Below are positions 25,917 through 33,952 of a stretch of 43,242 nt of DNA, one piece after another; the stretch's first letter is position 1; each line of letters starts with the position of its first letter. Below the pieces are notes generated by a model. The model was given only the letters and a program-made list of their open reading frames with translations. It did not search any database and was not told the origin of the DNA. The DNA comes from Akkermansiaceae bacterium (GTDB lineage Bacteria; Verrucomicrobiota; Verrucomicrobiia; Verrucomicrobiales; Akkermansiaceae): the NCBI GenBank assembly GCA_903826205.1, contig CAIKDP010000389.1, positions 1-43,242 on the forward strand, in the 5' to 3' direction. Position numbers and translations under genes: made by a program.

Positions 25917-26004
25917 GTGGAAATCCAACAACGGGCGGGGCGTTCCAGGTTGGAAAATCGCCTTGCGGTGGGCGGCGAGCCGCTCCAAGGTGGGTGGCGA
26001 GGCA

Positions 26005-27594
26005 ATGCACGGCAAACCGGTTTTCATCTATGATACGACTCTGCGTGACGGAACGCAGGGTGAGGGCTTTCAATTGTCGGGTCTGGACAAGCTGCGGATT
26101 GCCCAACGCCTGGATGACTTCGGCATCGACTACATTGAAGGCGGCTGGCCGGGCTCCAACCCGAAGGACATCGAATTTTTCCGCGAGGCGAAGCAACTCC
26201 ACCTCAAGCACGCCAAGTTGGCCGCCTTCGGCTCGACGCGCCGCGCCAACAGCTTGGTGGCGGAGGATCCGCAAGTGCGGCTGTTGATGGCGGCGGAGAC
26301 GCCGGTGGTGACCATCTTCGGGAAAAGTTGGGAACTCCAGGTCACCGAGGTGCTGCGCACCAGCATCGAGGAAAACCGGGCGATGATCCGCGACACGGTG
26401 GCCCATCTGGTGCGGCACGGCCGCGAGGTCATCTATGATGCCGAGCACTTTTTCGATGGCTACAAGGACTCGCCCGAGCATGCGCTGGGCACCCTGGAAG
26501 CCGCCGCCGAGGGCGGGGCGGCTTGTCTGGTGTTGTGTGACACCAACGGCGGCTCGCTGCCCTCCGAGATTCTGCAAATCTGCCAGGCGGTGACAGCCCG
26601 CTTGCCGGGCACCGCGTTGGGCATTCACACGCACAACGATTGCGAGTTGGGCGTGGCCAACGCCATCGCCGCCATCCGCGCGGGCGCCACCCAAGTCCAG
26701 GGCACCATCAATGGCTATGGCGAACGCACCGGCAACTGCAATCTCACCTCGGTGATCCCGCTCCTGCAACTCAAGCTGGGCCTGACCGTGGTGCCCTGCC
26801 TGGAGAAACTACGAGAGCTGTCGTACTTCGTGGACGACGTTTCCAACAATCCGCATTTCGCGCGGGCGGCCTTTGTCGGCAGCACGGCCTTCGCCCACAA
26901 GGGCGGCATGCATGTCAATGCCGTGCGCAAAATCGCCCGCAGCTACGAACACATCGCCCCCGCCAGCGTCGGCAATTGCCAGAATATCCTGGTTTCCGAA
27001 CTCAGCGGCCAATCCAACATTCTCATCAAGGCGGAGGAACTCGGCATCCCCCTGCAACAAGGCTCGCCACAAGCCGCCGAGGTGTTGCGCCGCGTCAAGG
27101 AGCTTGAACACGACGGCTACTCGTTCGAGGCTGCCGACGGTTCGCTTGAATTGTTAGTCCGGCGCGCCGCGGGCACGCATGTCAAGCGCTTCGAGTTGCA
27201 TGAGTATCACACCAGCACCCGCCAATACCGCGACGGCCACACCCCGGTGTGCGAGGCCACCGTCAAGCTTTCCGTCAACGGCGAGCGATCCCACACCGTC
27301 GCCGAGGGCCATGGGGTGGTCAACTCGCTGGATCTGGCCCTGCGCAAGGCGTTGCGGCCGTTCTATCCGGAAATCGACGGCATCTCGCTGGTGGATTACA
27401 AGGTGCGCATCATCGATGGCCACGATGCCACCGCCGCCAAGACCCGCGTGCTCATCGTCACCACCGACGGCACGCGCGACTGGGGCACGGTCGGGGTTTC
27501 CGAAAACATCATCGAGGCCAGCTGGCTGGCGCTGGTCGATGGCATCGATTTGTTCCTGCAGCAGCGCGGGGCCGGCGGCGGAACCCTCGTCTAA
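26005..27594 (+). CDS. cimA: citramalate synthase (2-isopropylmalate synthase-like, DRE-TIM family)
   Basis: The enzyme condenses pyruvate and acetyl-CoA to citramalate, opening a threonine-independent route to isoleucine. The 529-residue length suits CimA (LeuA is similar). The N-terminal TIM barrel has IYDTTLRDGTQGEGF (Arg14, Asp15), EGGWPGSNPKD, HTHND (208-212; His208 and His210 bind metal) and NGYGERTGNC. The EGGWPGSNPKD stretch is characteristic of the CimA branch rather than LeuA. The C-terminal regulatory LeuA-dimer domain spans about 390-520. The frame opens at 25768, but the conserved protein starts at ATG 26005 with a GGCGAGG just upstream. It is divergent from mreB. The stop TAA is in a CTAAC motif. 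Confidence 0.9.
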   Translation: MHGKPVFIYDTTLRDGTQGEGFQLSGLDKLRIAQRLDDFGIDYIEGGWPGSNPKDIEFFREAKQLHLKHAKLAAFGSTRRANSLVAEDPQVRLLMAAETPVVTIFGKSWELQVTEVLRTSIEENRAMIRDTVAHLVRHGREVIYDAEHFFDGYKDSPEHALGTLEAAAEGGAACLVLCDTNGGSLPSEILQICQAVTARLPGTALGIHTHNDCELGVANAIAAIRAGATQVQGTINGYGERTGNCNLTSVIPLLQLKLGLTVVPCLEKLRELSYFVDDVSNNPHFARAAFVGSTAFAHKGGMHVNAVRKIARSYEHIAPASVGNCQNILVSELSGQSNILIKAEELGIPLQQGSPQAAEVLRRVKELEHDGYSFEAADGSLELLVRRAAGTHVKRFELHEYHTSTRQYRDGHTPVCEATVKLSVNGERSHTVAEGHGVVNSLDLALRKALRPFYPEIDGISLVDYKVRIIDGHDATAAKTRVLIVTTDGTRDWGTVGVSENIIEASWLALVDGIDLFLQQRGAGGGTLV

Positions 27595-27627
27595 CAGCCT
27601 TTCCCTAACATAGGAGCGATCCCCATC

Positions 27628-27954
27628 ATGAAAAAATGCCGCTACTGCGCCGAGGAGATCCAGGATGAGGCGATCAAATGCAAGCACTGCGGTGAGTTTC
27701 TGGATGGGTTTGGCCCGCCACGCGCCGCGCCGGACAAGGCGCCGTGGTATTTCGGGATGCCGGCGATCCTATTGTCAATCCTGACGGTCGGTCCCTTGGC
27801 CTTGCCGCTGGTCTGGATCCATCCGCGCCTGAACCTGCTGTGGAAAATCGCCATCAGCGCGGTCGTCCTGGTGCTGACCTGGTTCGCCTATCAGGCGATG
27901 ATGCAATTTGCCCATAGCTTCGACGAGGCGCTGAAGATGCTGCAGCAGACGTGA
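27628..27954 (+). CDS. zinc-ribbon membrane protein, unknown function
   Basis: The 108-residue protein begins with a CxxC-x10-CxxC zinc ribbon (Cys4, Cys7, Cys18, Cys21; MKKCRYCAEEI, IKCKHCGEF), a widespread small-domain module. After a short linker come two hydrophobic segments (MPAILLSILTVGPLALPLVWI and IAISAVVLVLTWFAYQAM). It probably sits in the inner membrane with the ribbon in the cytoplasm. AGGAG lies about 11 bp before the ATG, one of the few Shine-Dalgarno-like sites in the window. It lies 33 bp after cimA and may be read with it. The function is unknown. Confidence 0.75.
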   Translation: MKKCRYCAEEIQDEAIKCKHCGEFLDGFGPPRAAPDKAPWYFGMPAILLSILTVGPLALPLVWIHPRLNLLWKIAISAVVLVLTWFAYQAMMQFAHSFDEALKMLQQT

Positions 27955-27981
27955 TGGGTTTGCCTGTCCCCGGCCAACAAA

Positions 27982-28007
27982 AAACCCCCGGCCTGCGCCG
28001 GGGGTTT
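27982..28007. terminator. bidirectional rho-independent terminator
   Basis: An 11-bp stem (AAACCCCCGGC with GCCGGGGGTTT) with a four-base loop lies between the zinc-ribbon gene (+) and the autotransporter gene (-). T-rich sequence follows on the plus strand (TTTGTTTGTT) and on the minus strand (TTTTTTGTTG), so it can serve both convergent genes. Confidence 0.85.
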
Positions 28008-28039
28008 GTTTGTTAGGGGTCGGGGTGATCGGGCAACGC

Positions 28040-30838
28040 TTAGAACGAGGCACGCAGGCCCAGGTTGACGCCGCTGTAGTCGGCACCATCGCCGTCGATG
28101 GAATATTCACCGAGGAAGCCGATGTCACCGAAGACGGATTCGCCAAAGCCCACCATGAGGCCGGCACGCAGGATGATGGAATCCTTGCCCAGCGCGAACG
28201 GCGAAGCCACCGCCAAGGAACCCCCTTGGAAGCTGGCCGTGTAACCATCGCTTTCACCTTGGAATTCATGCGCCCATTGCGCGCTGACATAGGGCCGGAA
28301 GCTGGTGCTGAGGTTGAAGTCGGCTCGCAGACCAAGCAAGGACCGCAGGCTTTCCAGCTTGTCGGCAGTATAGTTCATGGAGGGCAGGTTGGCACCGGGT
28401 TGGATGGTGCCATCCATGTCGGCGCTGACGTATTCCACGCCGAAGGTCGGACCCCAGTTGCAGACACCCTGCTCCATCATATAGGCGCCGGAGAGCAAGG
28501 CTTGGAAGCCATTGCCGTCGGGATTGAAGTGAACCACGCTGTCGACCAGCGGGGAAACGATCGTGCTTTGGTTGCCGGTGATACTGTTATTGGTGCCGCC
28601 GATATAACCATTCAACTGCCAACCCGTGGGCGCGCCGCTGGCAAAATACATGCCATAGGACCACGACTCGTTTTGCGTGTAATCATTGATGTCCGTCTCC
28701 GCATAGGAAACGAGGGCACCCAGATGCACGGTGTCAATGGCCCAACCCGCGCCGAAGGTTGCGCGGTAGGAGTTGCCGTTGCCGGAGATGCTGTCGTAGT
28801 TGAAGTTGCCCCACACGTGGTTGTTGGTCGGGAACAAGCGATCCCCCGCGTTCTGCTGTTCGACGATGCGGTGGATTTCGCGGGACCCCGCGACCGCAGC
28901 CGCGATGGAAGCCTGGAACGATGAGGGATCATAAGCGTTCATCACGTTGGCCACGGTGGCGGCATCACTGTAGTCAAGGAAGCCGAGGAAATCCGCCAGC
29001 ACCGGGTTGGTAAGCGAAGCCGTCACGCGACCGTTCAAGAACGTGCCGAATTGTTGCCCGAAGGAACCCAAGCCGGCAACCGTCTGGTAGTGGTGGACGA
29101 CCTGCACATAAGTATCATCGGCATCCTGTGGCACTAATAGCAACGGATTGCCGCTGACCACGTTCAACGACACAGTGGAACTGGTGAAGGCCCCGCTACC
29201 GGCGGTGGCTACCAGCGGGCCCGCATCGGTGTGACCCGCTTCAAAGAAGATGGTGGCCGGAGTGCTGAATTGGTTGGTGCGGGTGCCGCCCACATCGAGC
29301 ACGCGGAGATTGGTGGCGCCGCTGGTGTTTTGCAGCGGTGCATCCTGGGTACTGGGCGCAAGCACCACGCCGGCTGCGGCGGTGATGTTGACGTTGCCAC
29401 TCACGCTGATCAGGTCGCTGACCAGCGTGCTGGGATTGACATGCACCAGCAAGCTGCCGCCATTGAAGGTCAGATTGGACGTCCAAGTGCCGGAGCCACC
29501 CAACACGCCGGAATTGACGACGATGGCGGTGCTTCCTGCGGACGGAGTGACCGCGCCATACAGGTAAAGGGAACCAACATTGCCAACCGCCAAGGTGACG
29601 AAGTCGGCGGAGATGGTGGTACCGGTGATGCTCGCCACGCCGGCGGTGGCGGTGTTGCGGTTGATGTTTTCCATGCGCAGGACGCTGCCGGTGATCGTGG
29701 CCGCGCCGGCGTTGAAGTTGAGGGTGTCCGTGCCCGTGCCGCCATCCAGGGCCGTGGTGGGCACCGCCAGCGTGCCGCCCGTGAGGGTGCCGCCGTTCAT
29801 GTTGAGGGTGTCCAGAGTGGCCGCGCCGCCAAAGTTGATGCCAACGGTGGCACCCGTGATGCTGCCGCTGTTGGTGACCACCCCGGTGCCGGCAAAGCGA
29901 ATCCCCTGATCGCCCCCGACAATCGAGCCGGTGTTGGCGTTGGTCACGTTGCCGTCGGTGAGTTGCACGCCGTCGCCGGCAAGGCCTTGAATGGTTCCCG
30001 CATTGATGATGGCCGCACCCGTGGCGACCTGCACCCCGTCGTTGCCGCCGCTGATGGTGGCACCGACATTATTGGCAATGCTGGCACCTGTGGTGGCCAG
30101 CACGCCATTGCCGGCGGCCGCCGTGCCCGAGATGGTGCCGTCATTGATGAGGATGAGTCCGGTGCTCACGCTGACCCCGGCGCTGGTGCCGGTGATGCTG
30201 ACCCCGGCGTGGTTGATGATACTCGCTGTGGTCGTGGCATTGACGCCAATGGCGTTGCCGGCGATGCTGCCGAAGTTGACCAAGGTGAGCGAACCTGCGG
30301 CTTGGATCCCGTCGGACCCTCCGCCGGTGATGCCGCGGATGGTGCCGCCGGCGTTATTGGTGACTGTCAGGTTATTGGTGGCCGTGCGGATGCCATCATC
30401 GCTGCCTTCGATGAGGTGATCGTTGGTGATGGTGGATCCCGTACCGGCGGTAATGATGATGCCTTGGCCGTTGGCGGAACGGATCGTGCCGGTGGCCAGA
30501 TTGTGCAGGATCGCCTGGGCACCGACGGTGACGCCGGCGGTGGCACCCGCGGTGGCGCCATCCAAGGTGCCGGAGTTGTTGAGAGTGTAGCCGGCGGCGG
30601 CAATGTTGAGTGCCGCAGGTGCGCCATTGGCCGTTAGCGAGGCGCCCGTGCCAAAGGTCAGCGTGGATCCGCCGGCATTGGCCTGCACCGTGTTGGCGCC
30701 GTTATTGGCGATGTTGTTGCTCACGGTGTCCTGGGTGTAATTGCTGGAGACCGTGATAAGGGCTGCCTGCGCCGTGGCGAGAGCTGCGGTGACTGCCAGT
30801 GCCCTGAGGGCGATCTTGTTGGTGTTTTTCAGTTTCAT
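28040..30838 (-). CDS. autotransporter with repetitive passenger and C-terminal outer-membrane beta-barrel
   Basis: The 932-residue protein has a signal peptide (MKLKNTNKIALRALAVTAALATAQA). The passenger (about 30-640) has many short imperfect repeats of Gly, Asn and Thr around motifs such as NAGTIQG, NSGSITG and NDGTISGT, as in beta-helical adhesins. The C-terminal part (about 660-932) is an autotransporter beta-domain with alternating polar and aromatic strands, ending in a terminal Phe (GVNLGLRASF), the BAM recognition feature. It would display the passenger at the cell surface; ligand or enzyme activity is unknown. The ATG at 30838 is chosen since the signal peptide begins there. No Shine-Dalgarno sequence is seen. 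The passenger has only one GTTAG site. Confidence 0.88.
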   Translation of the reverse strand: MKLKNTNKIALRALAVTAALATAQAALITVSSNYTQDTVSNNIANNGANTVQANAGGSTLTFGTGASLTANGAPAALNIAAAGYTLNNSGTLDGATAGATAGVTVGAQAILHNLATGTIRSANGQGIIITAGTGSTITNDHLIEGSDDGIRTATNNLTVTNNAGGTIRGITGGGSDGIQAAGSLTLVNFGSIAGNAIGVNATTTASIINHAGVSITGTSAGVSVSTGLILINDGTISGTAAAGNGVLATTGASIANNVGATISGGNDGVQVATGAAIINAGTIQGLAGDGVQLTDGNVTNANTGSIVGGDQGIRFAGTGVVTNSGSITGATVGINFGGAATLDTLNMNGGTLTGGTLAVPTTALDGGTGTDTLNFNAGAATITGSVLRMENINRNTATAGVASITGTTISADFVTLAVGNVGSLYLYGAVTPSAGSTAIVVNSGVLGGSGTWTSNLTFNGGSLLVHVNPSTLVSDLISVSGNVNITAAAGVVLAPSTQDAPLQNTSGATNLRVLDVGGTRTNQFSTPATIFFEAGHTDAGPLVATAGSGAFTSSTVSLNVVSGNPLLLVPQDADDTYVQVVHHYQTVAGLGSFGQQFGTFLNGRVTASLTNPVLADFLGFLDYSDAATVANVMNAYDPSSFQASIAAAVAGSREIHRIVEQQNAGDRLFPTNNHVWGNFNYDSISGNGNSYRATFGAGWAIDTVHLGALVSYAETDINDYTQNESWSYGMYFASGAPTGWQLNGYIGGTNNSITGNQSTIVSPLVDSVVHFNPDGNGFQALLSGAYMMEQGVCNWGPTFGVEYVSADMDGTIQPGANLPSMNYTADKLESLRSLLGLRADFNLSTSFRPYVSAQWAHEFQGESDGYTASFQGGSLAVASPFALGKDSIILRAGLMVGFGESVFGDIGFLGEYSIDGDGADYSGVNLGLRASF

Positions 30839-31157
30839 TTGGTTGTTAGGTTGAGAGGAGAGAAGATCAAGGAAGAGTCCTGAAGCCAAACACACTCCAC
30901 CCTCGTCCGCATGCTGGCAGCGGAGGATTTCGGGCGGAAGTCAGATGCATGGGGCAACAGGGTGACGCTGAAAGTGCCCATCCGTTCCACAAGGTCAAGC
31001 AAGTTTTTTTGAAAGCAGGGCGGGAAGGGTGTTGCGGTATCCCAAGCCCCGTTTTGATTGTTGGGACTTCCGAATCACTTGCCAAGGGACACGGCCGTCA
31101 ATTCGTGAGTTTATATTCTGGATTTGTGAGTGCGGGGTTGGCACGCTCACGGGCGCA
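30839..31157. other. divergent intergenic region between autotransporter and nnrS
   Basis: These 319 bp separate two divergent genes and should hold both promoters. An AT-rich patch (TTTATATTCTGG near 31110) lies about 40 bp before the nnrS start and may be a -10 region, but no convincing -35 was found. A run of seven T lies near 31010. No RNA gene or repeat was recognised. Confidence 0.4.
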
Positions 31158-32357
31158 ATGACACGCTTGTGGCGCATGATATTGGCGGAGCCGTACCGGG
31201 TGTTTTTCCCGTTGGGTTTGCTGGCAGGGATGGGAGGCGCACTGCTATGGCCGCTCTATTACGGGCACTGGCTGGGTTACAATCCGCTTGAAGCGCACCC
31301 GCGGATGATGATTGAGGGTTTTCTGGCGGCGTTTGTGATGGGGTTTCTGGGCACGGCCTTTCCGCGGTTGGCGGGCAATCGCCCGTGGTTTGCCGGGGAA
31401 TTTTTATTGTTGCTCGGGTTATGGGCGGGCGTGGTGGCCTGCGCCGCCAGCGGGCGGGTGGCGGCGGCGGACGGGGGCTTTGCGGTCTTGTTGGGGGTGT
31501 TGTTGTGCGGGTTGGTGCTGCGCTGGGCGTGTGGCAACCGGGATACGCCGCCACCGGGGTTTGTGTTGGCGCTCAGCGGCTTGTTAGGGGCGGCGGTGGC
31601 GGCCGCTTGTTTGGGATGGCAGCACGGACAGGGGTTGGGGGTGAGCGGCTTGGGATGGGCGAAGCTGGGGTTGTTCCAAGGGTTTGTGCTGCTGCCCTTG
31701 TTGGGGATCGGGCCGTATGTGCTGCCGCGCTTTTACGGCCAGCCCAGCAGCCATGCCTTTGAGGATGCGCCGCAGCCGCCCGCCGGGTGGTGGCCGCGGG
31801 TGGGCTCCGCGGGGTTTTGGGGATTGCACCTTGTCGCCAGTTTCGCGCTTGAAATTTACGGCTATCCGCTGATCGGCCAACTGTTGCGAGCCGGGGTGAT
31901 CGGCGTCTGGTTTGCCATGGAGACACCGGTTTTCCGCCGCGCAAAGATCTCGTCAACGCCCGGCAACGTGGTGCGTCTGGCGCTGCTCAGCCTGCTGACA
32001 GGTTACGGCGCCGCCGCCTTCTGGCCGGCGGCGCGCGTTGGCTCACTGCACTTGGTGTTTGTCTCTGGCTTGGGTTTGATCGCGTTGGCGGTCGGCGCGC
32101 GGGTGGTTCTCGGCCATGCCGGAAAACGCGCATCGCTGGTGGGGCGGATGCGCTGGCTGCGCTGGGCGGCGGGCTTGCTCATGCTGGCCGCCACCACCCG
32201 GATGAGCGCGGATTTTCTGCCGGGCGTGCGGGTTTCCCATCACATCTACGCGGCGTGGACGTGGTCCGCTGGCGGATTGCTATGGTTTGGAGCGTTGGCC
32301 CGCTGGCTGTGGTGGCAGGAAGACGAGCCACGCTCCAACTGTCCGCGACGGCGCTGA
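31158..32357 (+). CDS. nnrS: NnrS family haem-copper membrane protein
   Basis: The 399-residue protein is an integral membrane protein with about ten to twelve hydrophobic helices. It opens with EPYRVFFPLGLLAGMGGALLW and contains HPRMMIEGFLAAFVMGFLGTAFPRL and IGPYVLPRF, which I recognise as NnrS-type. NnrS proteins protect cells against nitric oxide and are linked to denitrification. Histidines at the HPRMM and HHIYAAW positions may be metal or haem ligands. The frame opens at 31029, but ATG 31158 matches the family start. An Rrf2-type regulator gene lies tail to tail, one base away, and NO-sensing members of that family (NsrR) often control nnrS. Confidence 0.85.
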   Translation: MTRLWRMILAEPYRVFFPLGLLAGMGGALLWPLYYGHWLGYNPLEAHPRMMIEGFLAAFVMGFLGTAFPRLAGNRPWFAGEFLLLLGLWAGVVACAASGRVAAADGGFAVLLGVLLCGLVLRWACGNRDTPPPGFVLALSGLLGAAVAAACLGWQHGQGLGVSGLGWAKLGLFQGFVLLPLLGIGPYVLPRFYGQPSSHAFEDAPQPPAGWWPRVGSAGFWGLHLVASFALEIYGYPLIGQLLRAGVIGVWFAMETPVFRRAKISSTPGNVVRLALLSLLTGYGAAAFWPAARVGSLHLVFVSGLGLIALAVGARVVLGHAGKRASLVGRMRWLRWAAGLLMLAATTRMSADFLPGVRVSHHIYAAWTWSAGGLLWFGALARWLWWQEDEPRSNCPRRR

Positions 32358-32358
32358 A

Positions 32359-32805
32359 TCAACTGCGCTTGGCCTTGCGGCGGGCGGGCGGCGCGGGTGC
32401 CGGCAAAAAGGCCGCGAGCGTCGTCCCTTCGAGAAAGGCGCGGGCATCTTCCTTGAGTTTCGCAAAACCCTCATGCAAGGGGCAGGGATCACCATTGCCA
32501 CACCAATCCAAGCTGTAGGGGCATAAACTTTCCTCTTGGGAACGCCCAAACAAGGACACAATCACAGCCAGACTGATCTCACCCGGATGTTTGGCCAGAC
32601 GATAGCCACCCCCCGGACCGGTGGACCCCAGCACCAATCCCGCAGTGGACGCTTGGCTCAGCAACTTGGCCGCCAGCGCCGCCGGGATTTTCCGCACCCG
32701 TCCAATCTCACGCGAGGAAACCGCCGGCGCATCCGGACGATAGTGCTCCGCCAGATAGCTTAACACAGACACGGCCTGCCGGGCGAGTTTTCCGTAACGC
32801 AACAT
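32359..32805 (-). CDS. Rrf2 family Fe-S transcriptional regulator (NsrR/IscR-like)
   Basis: The 148-residue protein has the winged-helix fold of Rrf2 regulators: YGKLARQAVSVLSYLAEHY, then VSSREIGRVRKIPAALAAKLL (recognition helix) and the wing GSTGPGGGYRLAKHP. The cluster-binding segment has three cysteines, Cys95, Cys102 and Cys108 (LCPYSLDWCGNGDPCPL), spacing x6 and x5. This supports an iron-sulfur sensor, possibly for nitric oxide given the neighbouring NnrS gene. The ATG at 32805 matches the family; the longer frame up to 33189 is low in family likeness. About 195 bp upstream contain an AT-rich patch near 32850-32875 (AAATATATG) that may hold the promoter. No operator was identified. Confidence 0.88.
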   Translation of the reverse strand: MLRYGKLARQAVSVLSYLAEHYRPDAPAVSSREIGRVRKIPAALAAKLLSQASTAGLVLGSTGPGGGYRLAKHPGEISLAVIVSLFGRSQEESLCPYSLDWCGNGDPCPLHEGFAKLKEDARAFLEGTTLAAFLPAPAPPARRKAKRS

Positions 32806-33001
32806 GCCCGCTTCTAACCAGCCCATGCCAGCAAGCAAGCAAAAAAACATGTAATAGGGAAATATATGTCTTGTTTCGGCCATCCGAATCAAATCGCCCG
32901 CGAGGCTCTTGCCGCCCGCAGGCGGCCTTGGAAATCCGTGGGTGGCCACTGGCCTGATTGACCGCTGCCCCCTGTGCCGTGGCGGGCAAGGAGCGTGAGG
33001 T

Positions 33002-33931
33002 TCAGGATGAGCGCTCGGGAAACCGCGCCTGCCAGCAGGCCAATGCGGCGCGGATGTCATCCGCGTCGCGGCTGGGGCTGAGTTCCCAAGTGAGCGGGCA
33101 TCCCGCGGGAAAATGCCTGAGTATCGCCGCGTAATCGAGCGTCCCTGAAAACGGTGTCCGGTGATCGCGGGCCGGCCATGCCACATCATGCACGTGCCCG
33201 CCCATCAGATGCGGGGCGATCCGCTCCAGCCACTCATGGTGATCGAGCAAGCCGAGATTGTGCTTGAGCTGGACGTGGCCGAAATCATGCCAATAACCGA
33301 CCCACGGGTTGTCGGCGAAGTGGCGTTGCAGCTCCTCCATCTCGCGCTCGTCAGGCATGTCTTCGTAGCGCGAGCGCGATTCAATCGCGAGCTTGACGCC
33401 CAGCTCGGCCGCACGCCCGGCTATGGCCGCCAGCGCTTCCAGCGCCCGATGAAAATACAACGGCGAGATTTTCTCGCGCTTCCTAACAAAATTGATCTTC
33501 GCCTTCACATAGTCCGGCCGGGTCTGGCCGCCGGCCGCCACCATGGTGGTGAGGCGATCGGTCCATTTTTTGGGGTTCATGGGCACCGACCCCATGTGGA
33601 GGACCATGTAGTGGGCCTTGAATTCAGCGGCCAGGTCCAGCGTGCGGAAGGTCAAATCGAGCGCGCGCTGGCGGTCGGCGGGCCGGTGCGAGGTGAATTC
33701 GTAGGCATCCGGCGCATCGATCATGACCTCGACCGGGGAAGGGAAGAAATTGTGGACCCCGGCGCAGCTGAAGATCCCGCGGCGGAAGGCACTGCGGATG
33801 CCCGGCACCTTCGCCACGCTCATGCCATGGGACAACTCAATGTGGAAAAATCCGAGGTCCACAATCTCCTCTATCATTGCCTCGCCATCCGTGTGGCGGC
33901 TGTTGTTCCAACATGATGAAAAGGCGAGCAT
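33002..33931 (-). CDS. sugar isomerase/epimerase-like TIM-barrel protein
   Basis: This 309-residue protein resembles xylose isomerase-like TIM barrels (AP endonuclease 2 superfamily). Candidate metal ligands are Glu184 (LAIESRSRYE), His/Asp in YWHDFGHV (214-221), His246 (GGHVHDV) and Glu near the end (TWELSPS). Such enzymes isomerise, epimerise or, in 3-keto-sugar pathways, cleave or rearrange keto sugars. It is the last gene of the six-gene operon headed by the DUF1080 gene and lies 21 bp after a Gfo/Idh/MocA oxidoreductase. It has no signal peptide, so it acts in the cytoplasm while its neighbours are exported, which suggests it handles an imported product. Confidence 0.8.
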   Translation of the reverse strand: MLAFSSCWNNSRHTDGEAMIEEIVDLGFFHIELSHGMSVAKVPGIRSAFRRGIFSCAGVHNFFPSPVEVMIDAPDAYEFTSHRPADRQRALDLTFRTLDLAAEFKAHYMVLHMGSVPMNPKKWTDRLTTMVAAGGQTRPDYVKAKINFVRKREKISPLYFHRALEALAAIAGRAAELGVKLAIESRSRYEDMPDEREMEELQRHFADNPWVGYWHDFGHVQLKHNLGLLDHHEWLERIAPHLMGGHVHDVAWPARDHRTPFSGTLDYAAILRHFPAGCPLTWELSPSRDADDIRAALACWQARFPERSS

Positions 33932-33952
33932 GACGTGATGCCTCGGGTGTCG

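Noticed and set aside
25768-26004. Upstream extension of the citramalate synthase frame and shadow peptides in the mreB-cimA spacer
   Set aside because: The conserved protein begins at ATG 26005; the extension has low-complexity charged content with no family match and overlaps the candidate mreB promoter.
28010-30637. Plus-strand open frames opposite the autotransporter
   Set aside because: Repetitive antisense shadows rich in Gly/Ala/Asp, with no signal peptide or domain, lying opposite a clear autotransporter.
31136-31155. Second TTGGCACG before nnrS
   Set aside because: The -24 half is perfect but the -12 half reads CGGG instead of TTGC, so it is not called a sigma-54 promoter.
32806-33189. 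N-terminal extension of the Rrf2 frame
   Set aside because: Pro/Arg-rich, atypical for Rrf2; the family start is MLRYGKLARQ at 32805.
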